Positions 43,205 to 54,610 of a stretch of DNA of 64,000 bases are shown in pieces; position 1 is the first letter of the stretch, and the number at the start of each line of letters is the position of its first letter. The notes under the pieces are model-generated. The model was not told the DNA's origin, did not search any database, and saw only the letters and a program-made list of their open reading frames with translations. Where the stretch lies: NCBI RefSeq assembly GCF_050624435.1, contig NC_134541.1:102172805-102236804 (forward strand). Direction: 5' to 3'. The translations under genes were made by a program, and so were the position numbers. The stretch is from Tenrec ecaudatus. Its lineage: Eukaryota; Chordata; Mammalia; Afrosoricida; Tenrecidae.

Positions 43205-43396
43205 GTAGATGATGAACAGGTTGGCTCTAGCCCTAAGTACAACAGAACAAAGCGCTGCCTGGTTAGGCACCACCCTCACAATTGTTGCAATGTTTGGACC
43301 CATGGTTGCAGCCACTGTATCCATCCATCTTGCTGAGGGTCTTCCTCTTTTTCGCTGCCCCTCCACTTTACCAAGCATGATGTTCTTGTCCAGGGT
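43205..43396 (-). mobile_element. BovB/RTE, 3' part
   Basis: Antisense RTE tail (CAGAACAAAGCGCTGCCTGG, CCATCCATCTTGCTGAGGG, CTTTACCAAGCATGATGTTC). It is split by the LTR at 43397 and continues at 43937. Confidence 0.85.
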
Positions 43397-43931
43397 TGTG
43401 ATAGGTAGGTTTATTGTGCCAACATGGCCAATGAACACATGTGGGATTAATTGAAGGACAGCGAGATAAATGGTTCGGTGAGCTTCGCCTTTCTTGTCTC
43501 TTGCTCTTTGATGCTTGGGCCCGTGTGTGGCTGCCTTAGCTTGTTCTGTGCCTCCATTTGCAAGCTACTCTACCTATGGGACACCTAACCTGTGGACTGT
43601 GTCACTGTAGTTTGAGGTTCCTTCAATACCTGCTTTGCCATGCTGCTGGAATATACATCTCTTGAGCTGGGAACTGTCAGACCCTGTCATCCCACTGACT
43701 GTTGGTGACCTGCCTTGCTGTTTGCTCTCTGTGGCCAGATAGCCTGAATTGCTCTACAGAGGACTACCTGGCGGCCCTCAAGACTTGAAGGACTGCCAGT
43801 GTATTAGCTGTCTCGTGGAAGTAAGTTTCACTGAGCCATTTGTACTGCTTTATAGATTAATTAACTTTATTTCTTTATATATATAAAATCATTAGTGTCC
43901 TAATTTTCTCTAGAGAACCCTGGATAACATA
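43397..43931 (+). mobile_element. Solo LTR-A with exact target duplication
   Basis: TGTGATAGGTAGGTTTATTG to CCTGGATAACATA, 535 bp, same family as the ERVL provirus LTRs but in plus orientation. AGGGT at 43392-43396 is repeated at 43932-43936. Confidence 0.93.
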
Positions 43932-43936
43932 AGGGT

Positions 43937-44265
43937 CTATTCTCTTCCTAAAACTTGTTCAAAGTACCTGAGATAAAGTCTCACCATCCTTGATTCTAAG
44001 GAGCATTCTAGCTATACTTCTTCCAAGACAGCTTTACCTGTTTTCCTGAAAGTCCATGGTACTTTTAATATTCTTCACCAGCACCACAATTCAAGGGCAT
44101 CGATTTTTCTTCCATCTTCTTTATCCGCTGTCCAACTTTCTTCCATCTTCTTTATCCGCTGTCCAACTTTCATAAAGCAATTGAAAAATACCACTACATG
44201 GGTCAGGTGCAAATTAATTCTCAAAGTGACATCTTTGCTCTTGAACAATTTAAAGAAGTCTCTTT
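43937..44265 (-). mobile_element. BovB/RTE, middle part
   Basis: Continues the antisense RTE (AGGAGCATTCTAGCTATACTTCTTCCAAGACAG). It contains an exact 31-base tandem duplication: 44110-44140 and 44141-44171, unit TTCCATCTTCTTTATCCGCT plus 11 bases. Confidence 0.85.
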
Positions 44266-45108
44266 TAAAAAATCATTTTATTGGGGGCTTGTACAGCTTT
44301 TATCAATCCATTCATACAAACATTGTGTCAAGCATATTTGTATATTTGTTGCCATCATCATTTCCAAAACATTTTCTTTCTATTTGAGCCCTTGATATCA
44401 GCTCCTCATTTCCCCTTCCCTCCCCCAGCCTATGTCCCTCATGAACCCTTGATAATATATATATATATATATTTCATGTCTTACACTGCCCCATATCTTC
44501 CTTCACCCACTTTTCTGTTGTCTATCCCCCTGGGAGGGGGTTATATGTAGATCATTTTGATTGGTTCCCCCTTTCTCCCCACACCTTCCCCATCCCCTCC
44601 TGGTATCACTACTCTCATTATTGGTCCTGAAGAGTTTCTCTGTCATGGATTCCCTGTGTTGTGAGCTCTTATCTGTACCAGTGTACATGCTCTGCTCTAG
44701 TTGGATTTATAAGGTAGAATTTGGGTCATGATAGTGGGGAGGAAGAAGCATTCAAGAACTAGAGTAAAGTTGTATGTTTCATCGGTGATATACTGCGACC
44801 TGACTGGCTCTTTTCTTCCTGGTTACTCTTCTGGGAGGAGATGTTCAATAGTCTACAGATGAGCTTTGGATTGCCATTCTGCCCTCCTGCTCGTTCACAT
44901 TGATGTGATTTCTTGTTCTGGGTCTTTGATGCCTATTACCTGATCCCATCAACACCTCATGATCACATAGGCTAGTGTGCTTCCTCCATGTGGACTTTGT
45001 GGCCTCTCAGCTAGATGAATACTTGTTCATCTTCAAGTCTTTATGACCCAGACACTCTATCTTTTGATAGTCGGGCACCATCAACTTTCTTTACCACATT
45101 ACGCAACA
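44266..45108 (-). mobile_element. L1 3'UTR inserted in RTE
   Basis: Starts AAAAAATCATTTTATTGGGG, follows the L1 3'UTR order and reaches the distal GATAGTCGGGCACCATCAACTTTC unit. RTE continues on both sides. No exact duplication seen. Confidence 0.85.
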
Positions 45109-45440
45109 GATTTGCCCCATGACTTTTTGACTGCTGCTTCCATGAGCATTGACTGTGGTTCTAGTAAAATGGAAATCCTTGAGAACTTGACTCTTTTGTT
45201 TGTTTATCATGATGTTGTCTATTGATCCAGTTGTGACGGTTTTGCCTTTCTTTACATTTGACTTGTAATCCAGACTAGTCTTTGATGTTTATCAAAAGTA
45301 TTTAAAATCCTCTTCACTTTCAGAAAACAAGTTTGTGTCATCTGCATATTGAAGATTGTTAGCCAATCTTCTTCCAGTCCTGATGATATGCTCTTTGTAA
45401 TTACTGGAGTGTGAAATGGAAATGCTTATGCCTAAAGTGT
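45109..45440 (-). mobile_element. BovB/RTE, 5' part
   Basis: GCAACAGATTTGCCCCATGA, TTTGACTGCTGCTTCCATGAGCATTGACTG, and GTTTGTGTCATCTGCATATTG (antisense of the YADD region) continue the RTE. Confidence 0.82.
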
Positions 45441-45557
45441 ATAAATGATCTCACCATAGATCTGAACCAAGAGATATTGGCTGTGGTGCGAGGACTCTCA
45501 GAGTGCCCCGTGCTTTGCCTGTATTCTAGGAATGGTTGGTAAAGTTTTACACTGGGT

Positions 45558-45645
45558 GTGTTAGTTTCCTATATCCATGGCTTAGTTATCTAGTGCTGCT
45601 CCTCCTGATGTAGCACAGTGAATGGCTTTAAGAAGCAAAAATGTG
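45558..45645 (-). mobile_element. MLT1-like MaLR LTR, first part
   Basis: TGTGTTAGTTTCCTATATCC and GGCTTTAAGAAGC correspond to the antisense 3' border of MaLR LTRs. The element continues at 46180-46337 and 46770-47020, ending CATTCAATCCATAACA. Confidence 0.6.
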
Positions 45646-46177
45646 TAGCAATGATGAAGCACAACTTTCCTCTAGTTCTTAAATGCTTCCTCCCCCCAAC
45701 TATCATGATCCCAATTCTACCTTACAAATCCAGCTAGACCAGAGGATGTACAGTGGTACAGATAGGAACTGGAAACACAGGGAATCCAGGACAAATGAAC
45801 CCTTCAGGACCAGTGGTGAGGGTGGTGATAGCGGGAGGGTGGAGGGAAGTTGAGGTAGAAAGAGGGAACCAATTACAAGGATTTACATATAGCTCCCTCC
45901 CTGGGGGACGGACAACAGAAAAGTGGGTGAAGGGAGACATCAGACCGTGTAAGATATGACAAAATAATAATAATTTATAAATTATCAAGGATTCATGGGG
46001 GGAGTGTGGGGCGGGAAGGGGGAAAATGAGGAGCTGATATTAAGGGTTCAAGTAGAAAGCAAATGTTTTGAGAATGATGAGGCCAACAAATGTACAAATG
46101 TGCTCTACAAAATGGATGTATGTATGGATTGTGATACGAGTTGCATGAGCCAATAAAATGATTTATAAAAAGAAAAT
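45646..46177 (+). mobile_element. L1 3'UTR inserted in MaLR LTR
   Basis: From GTAGCAATGATGAAGCACAACTTTCCTCTAG through the usual 3'UTR to GAGCCAATAAAATGATTTATAAAAAGAAAA; AATAAA and A-rich tail present. Confidence 0.87.
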
Positions 46178-46337
46178 ACATATACATATAAAATATAAAA
46201 TGTGTACATCAAATATATCTGAAAACAAAAAAGAAACATAAATGTATTTTCTCATTGGTTAGGAGATTAGATGTCTGATATCAGGGAACTGGCTCTAAGG
46301 AAAGATTTTCTGTTGTGTTGGTTCTGGAAGAAGGTCC
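46178..46337 (-). mobile_element. MLT1-like MaLR LTR, second part
   Basis: ATAAATGTATTTTCTCATTGGT...GGTTCTGGAAGAAGGTCC matches the antisense middle of MaLR LTRs. Confidence 0.5.
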
Positions 46338-46769
46338 TGTTAGGAAGCTAGAAACACCAGGGCCTTAGACACCAGGAGTATCTAAGGGGCAAGCGTCAAT
46401 TCAGGCAGCTGAACCAGGTGGGCGGTACACCTGTGTGTGCCCAAACTAGGCCAGGTGGGTTTAATTCAGCCAATGGGGTCAACCAATACCTTCAACCACA
46501 CCTCCCAGCCAAAGGCCCCAAATACTGGGACCTGGAGACCACCGGACCCTTCTCTGCTTTCTCCTTGGCCATGCGGTCTCTGTCTGGTCTCAGGCCAGCA
46601 CGTGTGGGTGTGCATTCCCACGAGGTTCTCCATGTTCAGTGACTGTAAAACCTGAAACTTCTTTGGTCCTTTTATAAAAACTCACTTGGATCACAAACCA
46701 GGTTTGAGCGTGATTTCTTTCTCATGCAAAGCCAAGAACTGAGGTATGTCCCACCTGAGAAATCTAACT
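46338..46769 (+). mobile_element. ERV LTR (LTR-F)
   Basis: TGTTAGGAAGCTAGAAACAC to CCTGAGAAATCTAACT, 432 bp. Aligns with both LTR-F copies at 32394-33417 (CAGGTGGGTTTAATTCAGCC, TTATAAAAACTCACTTGGATCAC). Flanks GTCC and GTGT do not match convincingly. Confidence 0.82.
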
Positions 46770-47020
46770 GTGTGTCTCTTCTACGCTTTTGCTTCTTCAC
46801 GTGGCTTCCAGTTTCTCTTCTTCCACCTCTGTTCCTAGGGCTTTCTTTTAAAATCTCTCTACATCTCTAAAGAGATTAACTCAAAACACACCCTATACTA
46901 ATACAGATTCATTAACGTAACAAAGACAGCCCATTCCTAAATGGGATTGTAAACACAGGGATAGAGATTGGGATTTAGGACACTTAATTTGGGGGAGATA
47001 CCATTCAATCCATAACAGGT
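46770..47020 (-). mobile_element. MLT1-like MaLR LTR, third part
   Basis: TTAAAATCTCTCTACATCTC..., CATTCCTAAATGGGATTG and GGAGATACCATTCAATCCATAACA match the antisense 5' border of MaLR LTRs. A related fragment may follow to about 47200 (ATACAAAATACCACCAAGTG). Confidence 0.6.
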
Positions 47021-47388
47021 TGCCATACAAAATACCACCAAGTGGAAGGTTTTAAGAAGCAGTTCTGGAGGTTGGGAGCCCAAATTTAGGGCATCTAACT
47101 GTCACTGTTCAATACTCTGTAGGCCTGGCTGGGGCTCCATCATGGGACACCTCTGAGTCTTTGTGGCCATGATGCATCTATCTCACTCTTGATATTCCTG
47201 TTGATGTTTGCCTGTTTTCATTTTGGTCGTTGGTAAGTGTTTGTTATAGCTCACCAACTTATGCTTTTGATTTCAAAAACAATTAAATTGAACTAGGAGG
47301 CAAGAAATGGAGAAACACTGCTGTTGTGTTTTTGTGTTTGTTTTGGATCTGCACTTCTCCCAGATTGAATTTTCCAGAAACACAATGA

Positions 47389-47805
47389 ATATTTATAGCA
47401 GCATTAACCAGCTCGCTTATCACCGAGTGCTGGTTTTGCAGTCATTGCCTGGATGATGTAACCTTTCAGTTCAATGTCTCCCTGAACTGTTTGCCCAATA
47501 ATTATTATCTAGGGTTTTGGACAAGAAAAGAACTCTGCATCTTCTTTGGCATAATGCCCCTGTTCGCCCAAAGCATTCACAAAGCCATTACCCAAGACCC
47601 AGAATAGGAGGATTCATTCGGGTTGTTCCAACACTCCAAGGCCTACTTCCTCGCACCAATTGTCTGTGGTGCTTTGGGGAAGCCATTAATCAAGTTCTTG
47701 GCGGAGATCTGTAGGATGCTGATGCTAGTGGAGGAGCAGGTCCATTGTCTTGGAGAAAAGGACACAAGCTGCATCGCTCAGGTAATGAATTTCATGATGA
47801 TTTAA
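47389..47805 (+). other. Long frame with a single stop, unexplained
   Basis: One plus frame is open for 72 codons, meets TAG at 47605-47607 and stays open for 65 more. It reads protein-like (RKELCIFFGIMPLFAQSIHK) with hydrophobic and charged residues spaced as in a globular domain, but I recognise no family. A fair 5' splice-like site CAG|GTAATG lies at 47778-47786. It may be a decayed exon or processed pseudogene, or chance. Confidence 0.25.
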
Positions 47806-49204
47806 ATGGAATGGGATTAACCAGTCCCCCCTCAGAAAGGATGACATGAAATACCTCTGAGAGATGGTGTGCGCAGAGGGTCCTTTCCCACCCATGGCAC
47901 AGCTGAAACCGCAACCCAGCACTTCTGTTCCCTGACAGATTTAGGAATCTTAGTGGGAGAGTTTCTCTGACTTTTTCAGAAACACATAAACTCTGGATGC
48001 AAACTAGAGAATCCCCTGCCCTGTCCAGATAACTCTGAGTCTGATATTGTGCCCCGCAAGACCTGGGGGGTGGGGAGTGGGAGGAAGGAGACAGGACTCC
48101 ATGGTAGGGAAGATACTGGTTTCTTATGTATACCTAGCATCATAGAAGCCTCACCTGGAGAGCTTATTTAAATGTAGATTTTGATTGTGTACATCTGGGG
48201 TGGGAATGCAAATTTTCAGCAGGGGCTCAAATAAGGATTGAACCAATTTGAAACCTGGATTGAAACTGGGCAAGGAGAAAGAGGGAATACTCTCTTTTCA
48301 GTGGGGGTGGGGAGGGGATATTGCTTTTTCTTTTTTTAGCTAATTTTTTTAACTTTTAATCTTTTTTTTTTAATCCTTACAAACTGACACCCAACACCCC
48401 CAAACATCACGTCTGAGAGTGATTAACGGGGAAAAAAATAAAATTCACAGTGTTATAAGGAAACACAATTTAATTGCAAAGAAATGGGGGACGATAAAGA
48501 AAAGTCAAAGTGAGCTTCACACCACCCTTTGATATTTACCCTAAAAGGACGAAATACATTTGAGACAGCTTGGAAATTATGTAACTATCCTATTATAATT
48601 AACACTCAACTCTTTTGTACTTTCCATCATTCAAAGGCAGTCAGTGTAATTGAGTAAAAGGGGTACCAAATGGAATATCATATCGACACTAATTTCAAGA
48701 GAACCAAAGGGTGCAATTATAGTATCATTAGCTTTTAAATCACTACACCAGGACATTTTTAGTTGTACAGCCAACATGCCAATGAATGCAAAGTGCAGGG
48801 AGAAAGCTGTCATTAAATAAAGGGCAGCCAACGAATTAGAAGCAAACAAACAAACAAACAAAAACGAATCCAAACCTAGTAGAGAGAACCCTACTCTCAG
48901 CCCTATTGTAAAAGCAGGGTTGCCTTATTACTATTGGGAAGGGGAAGGAGCACGGGGAAATAATACGGAAAGGGTTGGGGGTGTTTTTTGCCACATGGAG
49001 GCCACTCTGAGCATCACACCAGGAATCAGCTCAAGGATTGGGAGAGCGTTTCCTTTTATAAAGACACGTGTAAATAGGCAAGAGAAGCGAGGGAACAGAT
49101 GTGAGGGAGGAAGTAGATGAGAGGGTGCTGCAATGGAGCAGTAGATCAGAGGAGGTTTTGCACAGAACCACCCTGTTTGCCAGGTGGGGGCTGTTCTGTA
49201 CCTT
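47806..49204. other. Unassigned DNA
   Basis: T/A-rich runs at 48320-48375 and 48845-48865; no repeat family or exon recognised. Confidence 0.4.
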
Positions 49205-49355
49205 TGATTCTGACAAAACCAAACAGCCCCATAGACTGCCCCAGCTGTGATCTTTATGGGATCAGGCCCTGTTCTCTGGTGCAGAGGCTGGTCGATTTGA
49301 ACCAAAGACTTTTTGGTTAATAGCAAGCACTTACTTAACCAACATGCCAGAGGGG
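49205..49355 (-). repeat. AfroSINE, diverged
   Basis: Reversed order from ATTCTGACAAAACCAAACAG through GATTTGAACCAAAGACTTTTTGGTT to CCAACATGCCAG. Confidence 0.55.
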
Positions 49356-49456
49356 TTTCTTGAGGAGAAGGTGAGCCAATGTTTAGGGACCCGGCAGAAG
49401 GAGAGACGCTTAACTGAGTGGTGAATAAGCATCTTGTTCCATTTGATCAGTTGCTC

Positions 49457-49552
49457 AGCAAGGAGGGGGAGTTCGGGGCCTGCGTCTGAGCAAGGAGGGG
49501 GAGTTCGGGGCCTGCGTCTGAGCAAGGAGGGGGAGTTCGGGGCCTGCGTCTG
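49457..49552. repeat. 32-base tandem repeat, three exact copies
   Basis: The unit AGCAAGGAGGGGGAGTTCGG plus GGCCTGCGTCTG occurs three times without a mismatch; it contains three CpG sites per unit. Confidence 0.97.
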
Positions 49553-49567
49553 GCCTCTTCACAGGTA

Positions 49568-50074
49568 AACATGAGGCACCCAAGCCTTACTTAAGTCACA
49601 CAGGAAAGGTCAGTTCTTGTTATTGGAAGAAGACTCTCCACCCTCCGTTCTGGTTTTCCTCACAGGAAAAATTTCAGGTGAGAGACACCATTCAGACCAG
49701 AATCAGAGAAAACATTTGAAGAGCAAGGATGAACTTATTGAAAGGGTTCTGCGGTACAGAACTCCAACGGGCCCACAGCTAGTCCAAGGGCCGAGTGGAA
49801 TGTAGACCTTTTATTCTGCTGGGCTGGACCTTCCACCATTTGTTGGCTTTCTGGCAGATCCTCTGCTATTGACTGGCTTTGCCATGCACCCTTGCACCCA
49901 GACTTTATGTTATACCCTCGTCCCTAGACCTCAAACCTGAGAGTCTACTCAGCTTCTATAGGATAGCATGAACATGCTCAACCAGCCTTTTCATTATTTT
50001 AACTCTCTTCCATCGATACGGAAACGTGTCTTATCCGCCCTTCACCTCACTTCATGGTGGAGAAGTATGGGATG
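49568..50074 (-). other. Possible degraded LTR
   Basis: The minus strand has an AATAAAAGG signal (49808-49816) and a G/C-mixed, LTR-like composition next to the LTR at 50075, but no paired copy in the window. Low confidence. Confidence 0.25.
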
Positions 50075-50474
50075 TGTGTTAGGTTGGGTTTGTGTTATAG
50101 ATAGTAAGACATTTATATCAAGAACTGGCTTACATAGTTGGTAGAAATAGATAAGTCCAGTTTGATAAAAGTCAGGCTTCTCCTAACACATGGAAGCTGA
50201 TGAACAGGAAGCAGGATGATGAGTAGAGACAGCAGGGGGAACAGACTGGTGGATGCAAAGGTCCAAAGTTGGCTGACTGAATCCATCGTTGGTACTCCAC
50301 TGACCGATACTGGAATTGGCAGGAAACCCACCAGGACCCAGATGCAAGATGTGACTCTGGATGAAGGGGAAGGGTCAAAGAGGACTCAACTCAGCTCGGC
50401 CTCTGTCTCTTATACAAAAAGGCTGCAACCCAATTGATAGGAGTGTCTAGTTGGCATAATCCCTAACCATCACA
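50075..50474 (-). mobile_element. LTR-D of a deleted ERVL element
   Basis: Borders TGTGTTAGGTTGGG and CCTAACCATCACA. Followed by ERVL-like internal sequence, so it is the 3' LTR of a minus-strand element. Confidence 0.75.
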
Positions 50475-50760
50475 GACCACCCTCTGTCTGTCAACTTGAC
50501 ACCATACAGAATCGCCAAAGACATTAATAAAATCATGCTTGCCACTAATATGATACAACTAACACGTATACAATCGAAATTGCACAAACCCCATTTTCAT
50601 CTCATACAGTGTTCAGTAATTTTTGAACAGTCTTATCGCCTTTGCCCCAGTGCCCAATCACTCTTGTGAAAGGCCACAGAGCCCTTTGGGGAAGGCTAAG
50701 AGAAAGACTAACCATATACACCTCTAGCTAACACTCTTTTCAGGGTTCCAAGTAAGAGAA
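50475..50760 (-). mobile_element. Deleted ERVL internal remnant
   Basis: Begins in 3' non-coding proviral sequence, then at 50651-50730 shares TCTTGTGAAAGGCCACAGAGCCCTTTGGGGAAGGCTA with the protease region of the ERVL provirus (6430-6475). Most of pol between these points is missing. Confidence 0.7.
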
Positions 50761-51242
50761 ACCACTGCTAGGAAAGGTCTCAGGTGTTCCAGGATTACAG
50801 GATCCAGATACGACCCAACACTAGCAGAGGATACAGCTCCCCGTGGTTCTTCCTTTGCGTGGAGATTCAGAGCAGCGTCCCTTCTCCTCTCATGAAATGG
50901 CCATCCTCACTGTCTTTGTGTTAGAGGGGAGCAAGCGTCAGCCTGCAATGAAACAAAATACTATAAATATAGCATAATTCAGGTTTCAGTTTGTTAAAAA
51001 TCCAAAATGTAACAGACCCCACTCCTCCCTTGCAGTAATTTTTTTAACTCAGTCAGTAGGGATGTTCTAACTCGGGAAGTTGGTGAGCAAGATCATTAAG
51101 ACAGATAGCCAGACGCAAGCATCCCCTTGTCAGAGGCCTCAGGGGATGGTGGTCTGGTAAGGCCCAGCACAGAACATCTCCAATTCAGATAAACAAGGAT
51201 GCATGAGGCTTCAGGGGATGGTCATCTAATGGCCTCTGGAGA
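50761..51242. other. Unassigned DNA
   Basis: Two near repeats GGCTTCAGGGGATGGT / GGCCTCAGGGGATGGT (51141, 51209); otherwise nothing recognised. Confidence 0.4.
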
Positions 51243-51455
51243 AATAAAAAGTCACTGCCATTGTGTTAATTCTGACACAAAGCTACCCTTTAGGACAGGG
51301 TAGAACTGCCCCTGTAAGTTTCTGAGTCTCTCTCTACTCTATACAGGAGGAGAAAAGCGTGTCTTTATCCTTCAGAGCAGCTTGTGGTTTTGAACTGCTG
51401 ATCTTGTCGTTAGCAGCCCAATGTGTAACTACGAGGGCCCCAGGAGTCTTTTGAA
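51243..51455 (-). repeat. AfroSINE
   Basis: Reversed order: GTCACTGCCATTGTGTTAATTCTGACAC, TGGTTTTGAACTGCTGATCTTG, GAGGGCCCCAGGAGTC. Confidence 0.85.
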
Positions 51456-51789
51456 GAAATATAGGTATAGATAATTTCCTAATGATCATTGCAAAAACTG
51501 CCTTCTTGGAGGAGCAATCATATCCTGAGATCATTGTAAAAACCTGCTTCTGTCACATAGTTTAAGGTTTAGAACTTGCTGGATTTCCACTGGATTTTTG
51601 AAGCCGTTTGGAGGTAGCAAGCCACATTATTTCCTTCTACTCACATTTCAGAATAAACTTACAGTTTTTCAAATGAACCTGGTCTCCGTCTTTGAAACAG
51701 TGACAGGTGTTCCTGGACCTGGTTTTCCAGCAACATTAGTTTATATCACACAGAAGTACAACTTTTCTGAAGACAATTCAAAAATGGTT

Positions 51790-52975
51790 CCAGCAGTACA
51801 TCACCAGAGAGCTGCAAGAAATTAAAACTAGATATAGAAGAGGATTGAGGACAAGGGGTGTCATTGCTGATGCAGATGGATCGTTGCTGAAAGCAGAGAA
51901 GACCGGAAAAATGTTTGCTTATGTTTCTTGACTATAGAAACGCATTAGACTGTGTGGACAATAACAAACTACTGTATGGGTAATATTGTGCAGAATGGGA
52001 ACTCCAGAACCTTTCCACAGACCAAACGGCAATTGTTCAAACAGATCAAGAGATTCTCTGCAGTTTAAAACCTGGAACTGTGTGTGTTCGTGTTGTATCC
52101 TTTCACTATAATTATTCAATTTATATGATGAGCCAATAATATGCAAAGCTAGACTCCTTGAAGAAGAACGCTGTATCAGGATTGGCTGAAGGCAGAGGAA
52201 CAACTCGTGATATGCAGATGGTGCAACCTTGCATGCTGAACGTGAGGGGGACTGGAAACACATGCTAATGTAAACCAACAGGTGCAGCTTTCAATGTGCA
52301 GAAAACCCAAATCCTCACAACTGGGCCCATAGATCACATCGTGAGAAATGGAGAAAACATTCAACTGCTCCAGGATTTCATTTTACTTGGATCCACCATC
52401 AACCCTCATTGAAGAGGCCTCAGTCACACCATCAATCGATGTATCACCCTGGGCAAATTTGCCGCCCAAGATCTCTTCAAAGTGCTAAAGAACAGAGATG
52501 CCATTTTGAAGACTACAGCGTGGCTGACCCAAGCCAGCCCTGGCATCTCCAAGGGCTTTGTATTCGTGTGCCATTTGCACAGTGAAGAAGGAAGACTGGA
52601 GAAGAATGGATGCCTTTGAACTTGGGTGCTTTCAGTATTTCGGGAATATTGCAAGTGGCACAGGCTTCCAGAAGAACCAGCACATCTATTTCAGAAGAAG
52701 TACAACCAGAATGCGGCAGAGTGAGACTTGGTCTCATGTATCCTTTGGACATGTCAGGAGAGACCCGTCCCTGGAGCAGGACATCCTGCTCAGTAAAGGA
52801 GAGGGGCAGCGAAAACGAGGAAGACCCTCAATGAGATGGGTGGACACAGTGGCTGCAACAATGGGCTGCAAGGTAACCTTTATGAGGATGGCGCAGGAGC
52901 AGGCGGCAGCTTCTTCTGCTGGACACGGGGCCACTCTGAGTCAGAACTGACTTGACAGCAGCAAACTACATTGTC
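51790..52975 (+). mobile_element. BovB/RTE retrotransposon, longest copy
   Basis: Covers the RT domain to the 3' end. The catalytic box is TATGCAGATGGT (52211-52222), that is Tyr-Ala-Asp-Gly: the second Asp is lost. The frame 52558-52950 (130 codons) is the C-terminal RTE region: AFELGCFQYFG, then FGHVRRDPSLEQDILLSKGEG and KRGRPSMRWVDTVAATM. Ends TTGACAGCAGCAAACTACA. Many stops upstream. Confidence 0.88.
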
Positions 52976-53084
52976 TTCGTTTAGGCAGCACGACCCCTTA
53001 AAATAGTCCTGTTTCCTCTCCTCCATCTCTATCCTTTCCCTAGCTTCCACCACTGAGAACGTGCTGGATTTATGTAAGAGATCA

Positions 53085-53580
53085 AAAGACACGCGCATTA
53101 GGTAAATCTGCTGCACAAGACCTCTTTAGAATACTGGACATCACTTTGAAGCCTAGGATGTGTTTGACCCAAGTCATGGTATTTTCTCTTGCCTCCTGTG
53201 CATGTGAAAGTTGGACATTGAATAAGGAAGAATGTTGAAGAATCAGTGCTGGATTCTTTGGATTGTGGTGCTGGCAGTGAGCGTTCAACGTACCATGGAC
53301 TGGTAAAAGGACAAACTGATCTGTCTTGGAAGAAGTAGGCCAGAGCGTTCCTTAGAGGCAAGGACGGCAAGACTTTGTCTTACTTTGGGCATGTTGGCAG
53401 GTGCGGGGCCGCAAAAAAGAGGAAGGCCCTCCACAAGATGGGTTGGCACAGTGGCTGCAACAATGGGCTCAAGTAGAAGAACAAGTGTGGGAATGGTGCA
53501 GGACAGGGCAGTGTTTCATCTGTTGTGTGTGGGGTTGCTATGGGCCGGGGCTAGTTCAATGGCATCTAACAACAGCATGT
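53085..53580 (+). mobile_element. BovB/RTE 3' fragment
   Basis: GGTAAATCTGCTGCACAAGACCTCTTTAGAATACTGGACATCAC to TCAATGGCATCTAACAACAGC. A second, 5'-truncated RTE 110 bases after the first and in the same orientation. Confidence 0.87.
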
Positions 53581-54277
53581 ACTTCCAGGGGCTAGCAAAG
53601 TAGCCACCCCATATTTGATGCACACATCTTGGACAAACAAAGTAATGATTTGTTAACTCTCTTTTACTGAAAGTATTATTAAAGCTCAGCCTGGATATTA
53701 CAGCTGTTACAAAAATAATTTTAAAAACCACTTGGAATGTTTTCCTTTTCAAAAATCTATGTTATATTTTCTGCCTATGAAAATATGAGCCAATTTAATC
53801 ATCACAGAAATGAATAAAATAGAAAACGAAACGCCCGCATATTCCTAACCTCTAGAGATAACTCAAGTTTACCATTTGATGAGAGTCTTCCAATTTGTTT
53901 TTCTCTTTGTTTGTAGCTATAGCTATCTACACACCTACATATGTGTATTTATATCCCATAAATACTTTTGAAACTCAAATAGCATACGGTAGCCAAACAA
54001 ATCTTCAACTGAGGTTTTTTTTTTGTCCATTTGACAGTAGGTCTCGGATTGGCTGTGATGAATTACCGCTAACTCCATTCCAATTCTAAATGGCAAGCCT
54101 CTGACTCAACGCCAGGAGATCACTTACTGTTATTAACCAATTTTCATTATTATAAAAGAAGTACATAAACTACATGGTAACTGTACAAACGAGAAGTAAA
54201 TGCCCTGCCCCTGTTTGTAGCCCTCTCAACTCCCCAGAGAAGAAACCATTTCCAACAGTGGTCACAGGAACCTAGGG

Positions 54278-54279
<2 letters not shown>
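53581..54279. other. Unassigned AT-rich DNA
   Basis: No repeat family or exon recognised. Confidence 0.4.

Positions 54280-54331
<52 letters not shown>
54280..54331. repeat. (CA)n microsatellite
   Basis: About 25 clean CA units. Confidence 0.98.
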
Positions 54332-54332
<1 letters not shown>

Positions 54333-54451
54333 ACACGCGGAACCCACTCTCCACATTTGTTATATAATTAAATGGAAAGGAGTCCAACTTTGTCACAGGT
54401 AAATGCCACTTACAGAAACCCCTGGGAGATCAATACATTTATTGTCAAATA

Positions 54452-54610
54452 TGGCAGTGGTGGCTGGGGGATGGTTGGATGGTGCCGGGTCAATGGTTAA
54501 TGTTCTCGGCTGCCTACTGAAAGGTTGGAACTTGGAGTCCACCCAGAGATGTCGCGGAAGAAAGGCTTGGCAATCTGCTGCCACACGGTCCAGCTGTGGA
54601 AACTGGCTGG
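54452..54610 (+). repeat. AfroSINE-like, diverged
   Basis: GGTGCCGGGTCAATGGTTAATG, CTCGGCTGCCTACTGAAAGGTTGG and GGAGTCCACCCAGAGATGTC resemble the tRNA-related head; the tail is not recognisable. Confidence 0.5.

Noticed and set aside
49457-49552. CRISPR-like array
   Set aside because: The 32-base units abut directly with no spacers.
52558-52950. 130-codon plus frame as a host gene
   Set aside because: It is the C-terminal part of a BovB/RTE polyprotein, with stops and a lost catalytic Asp upstream.
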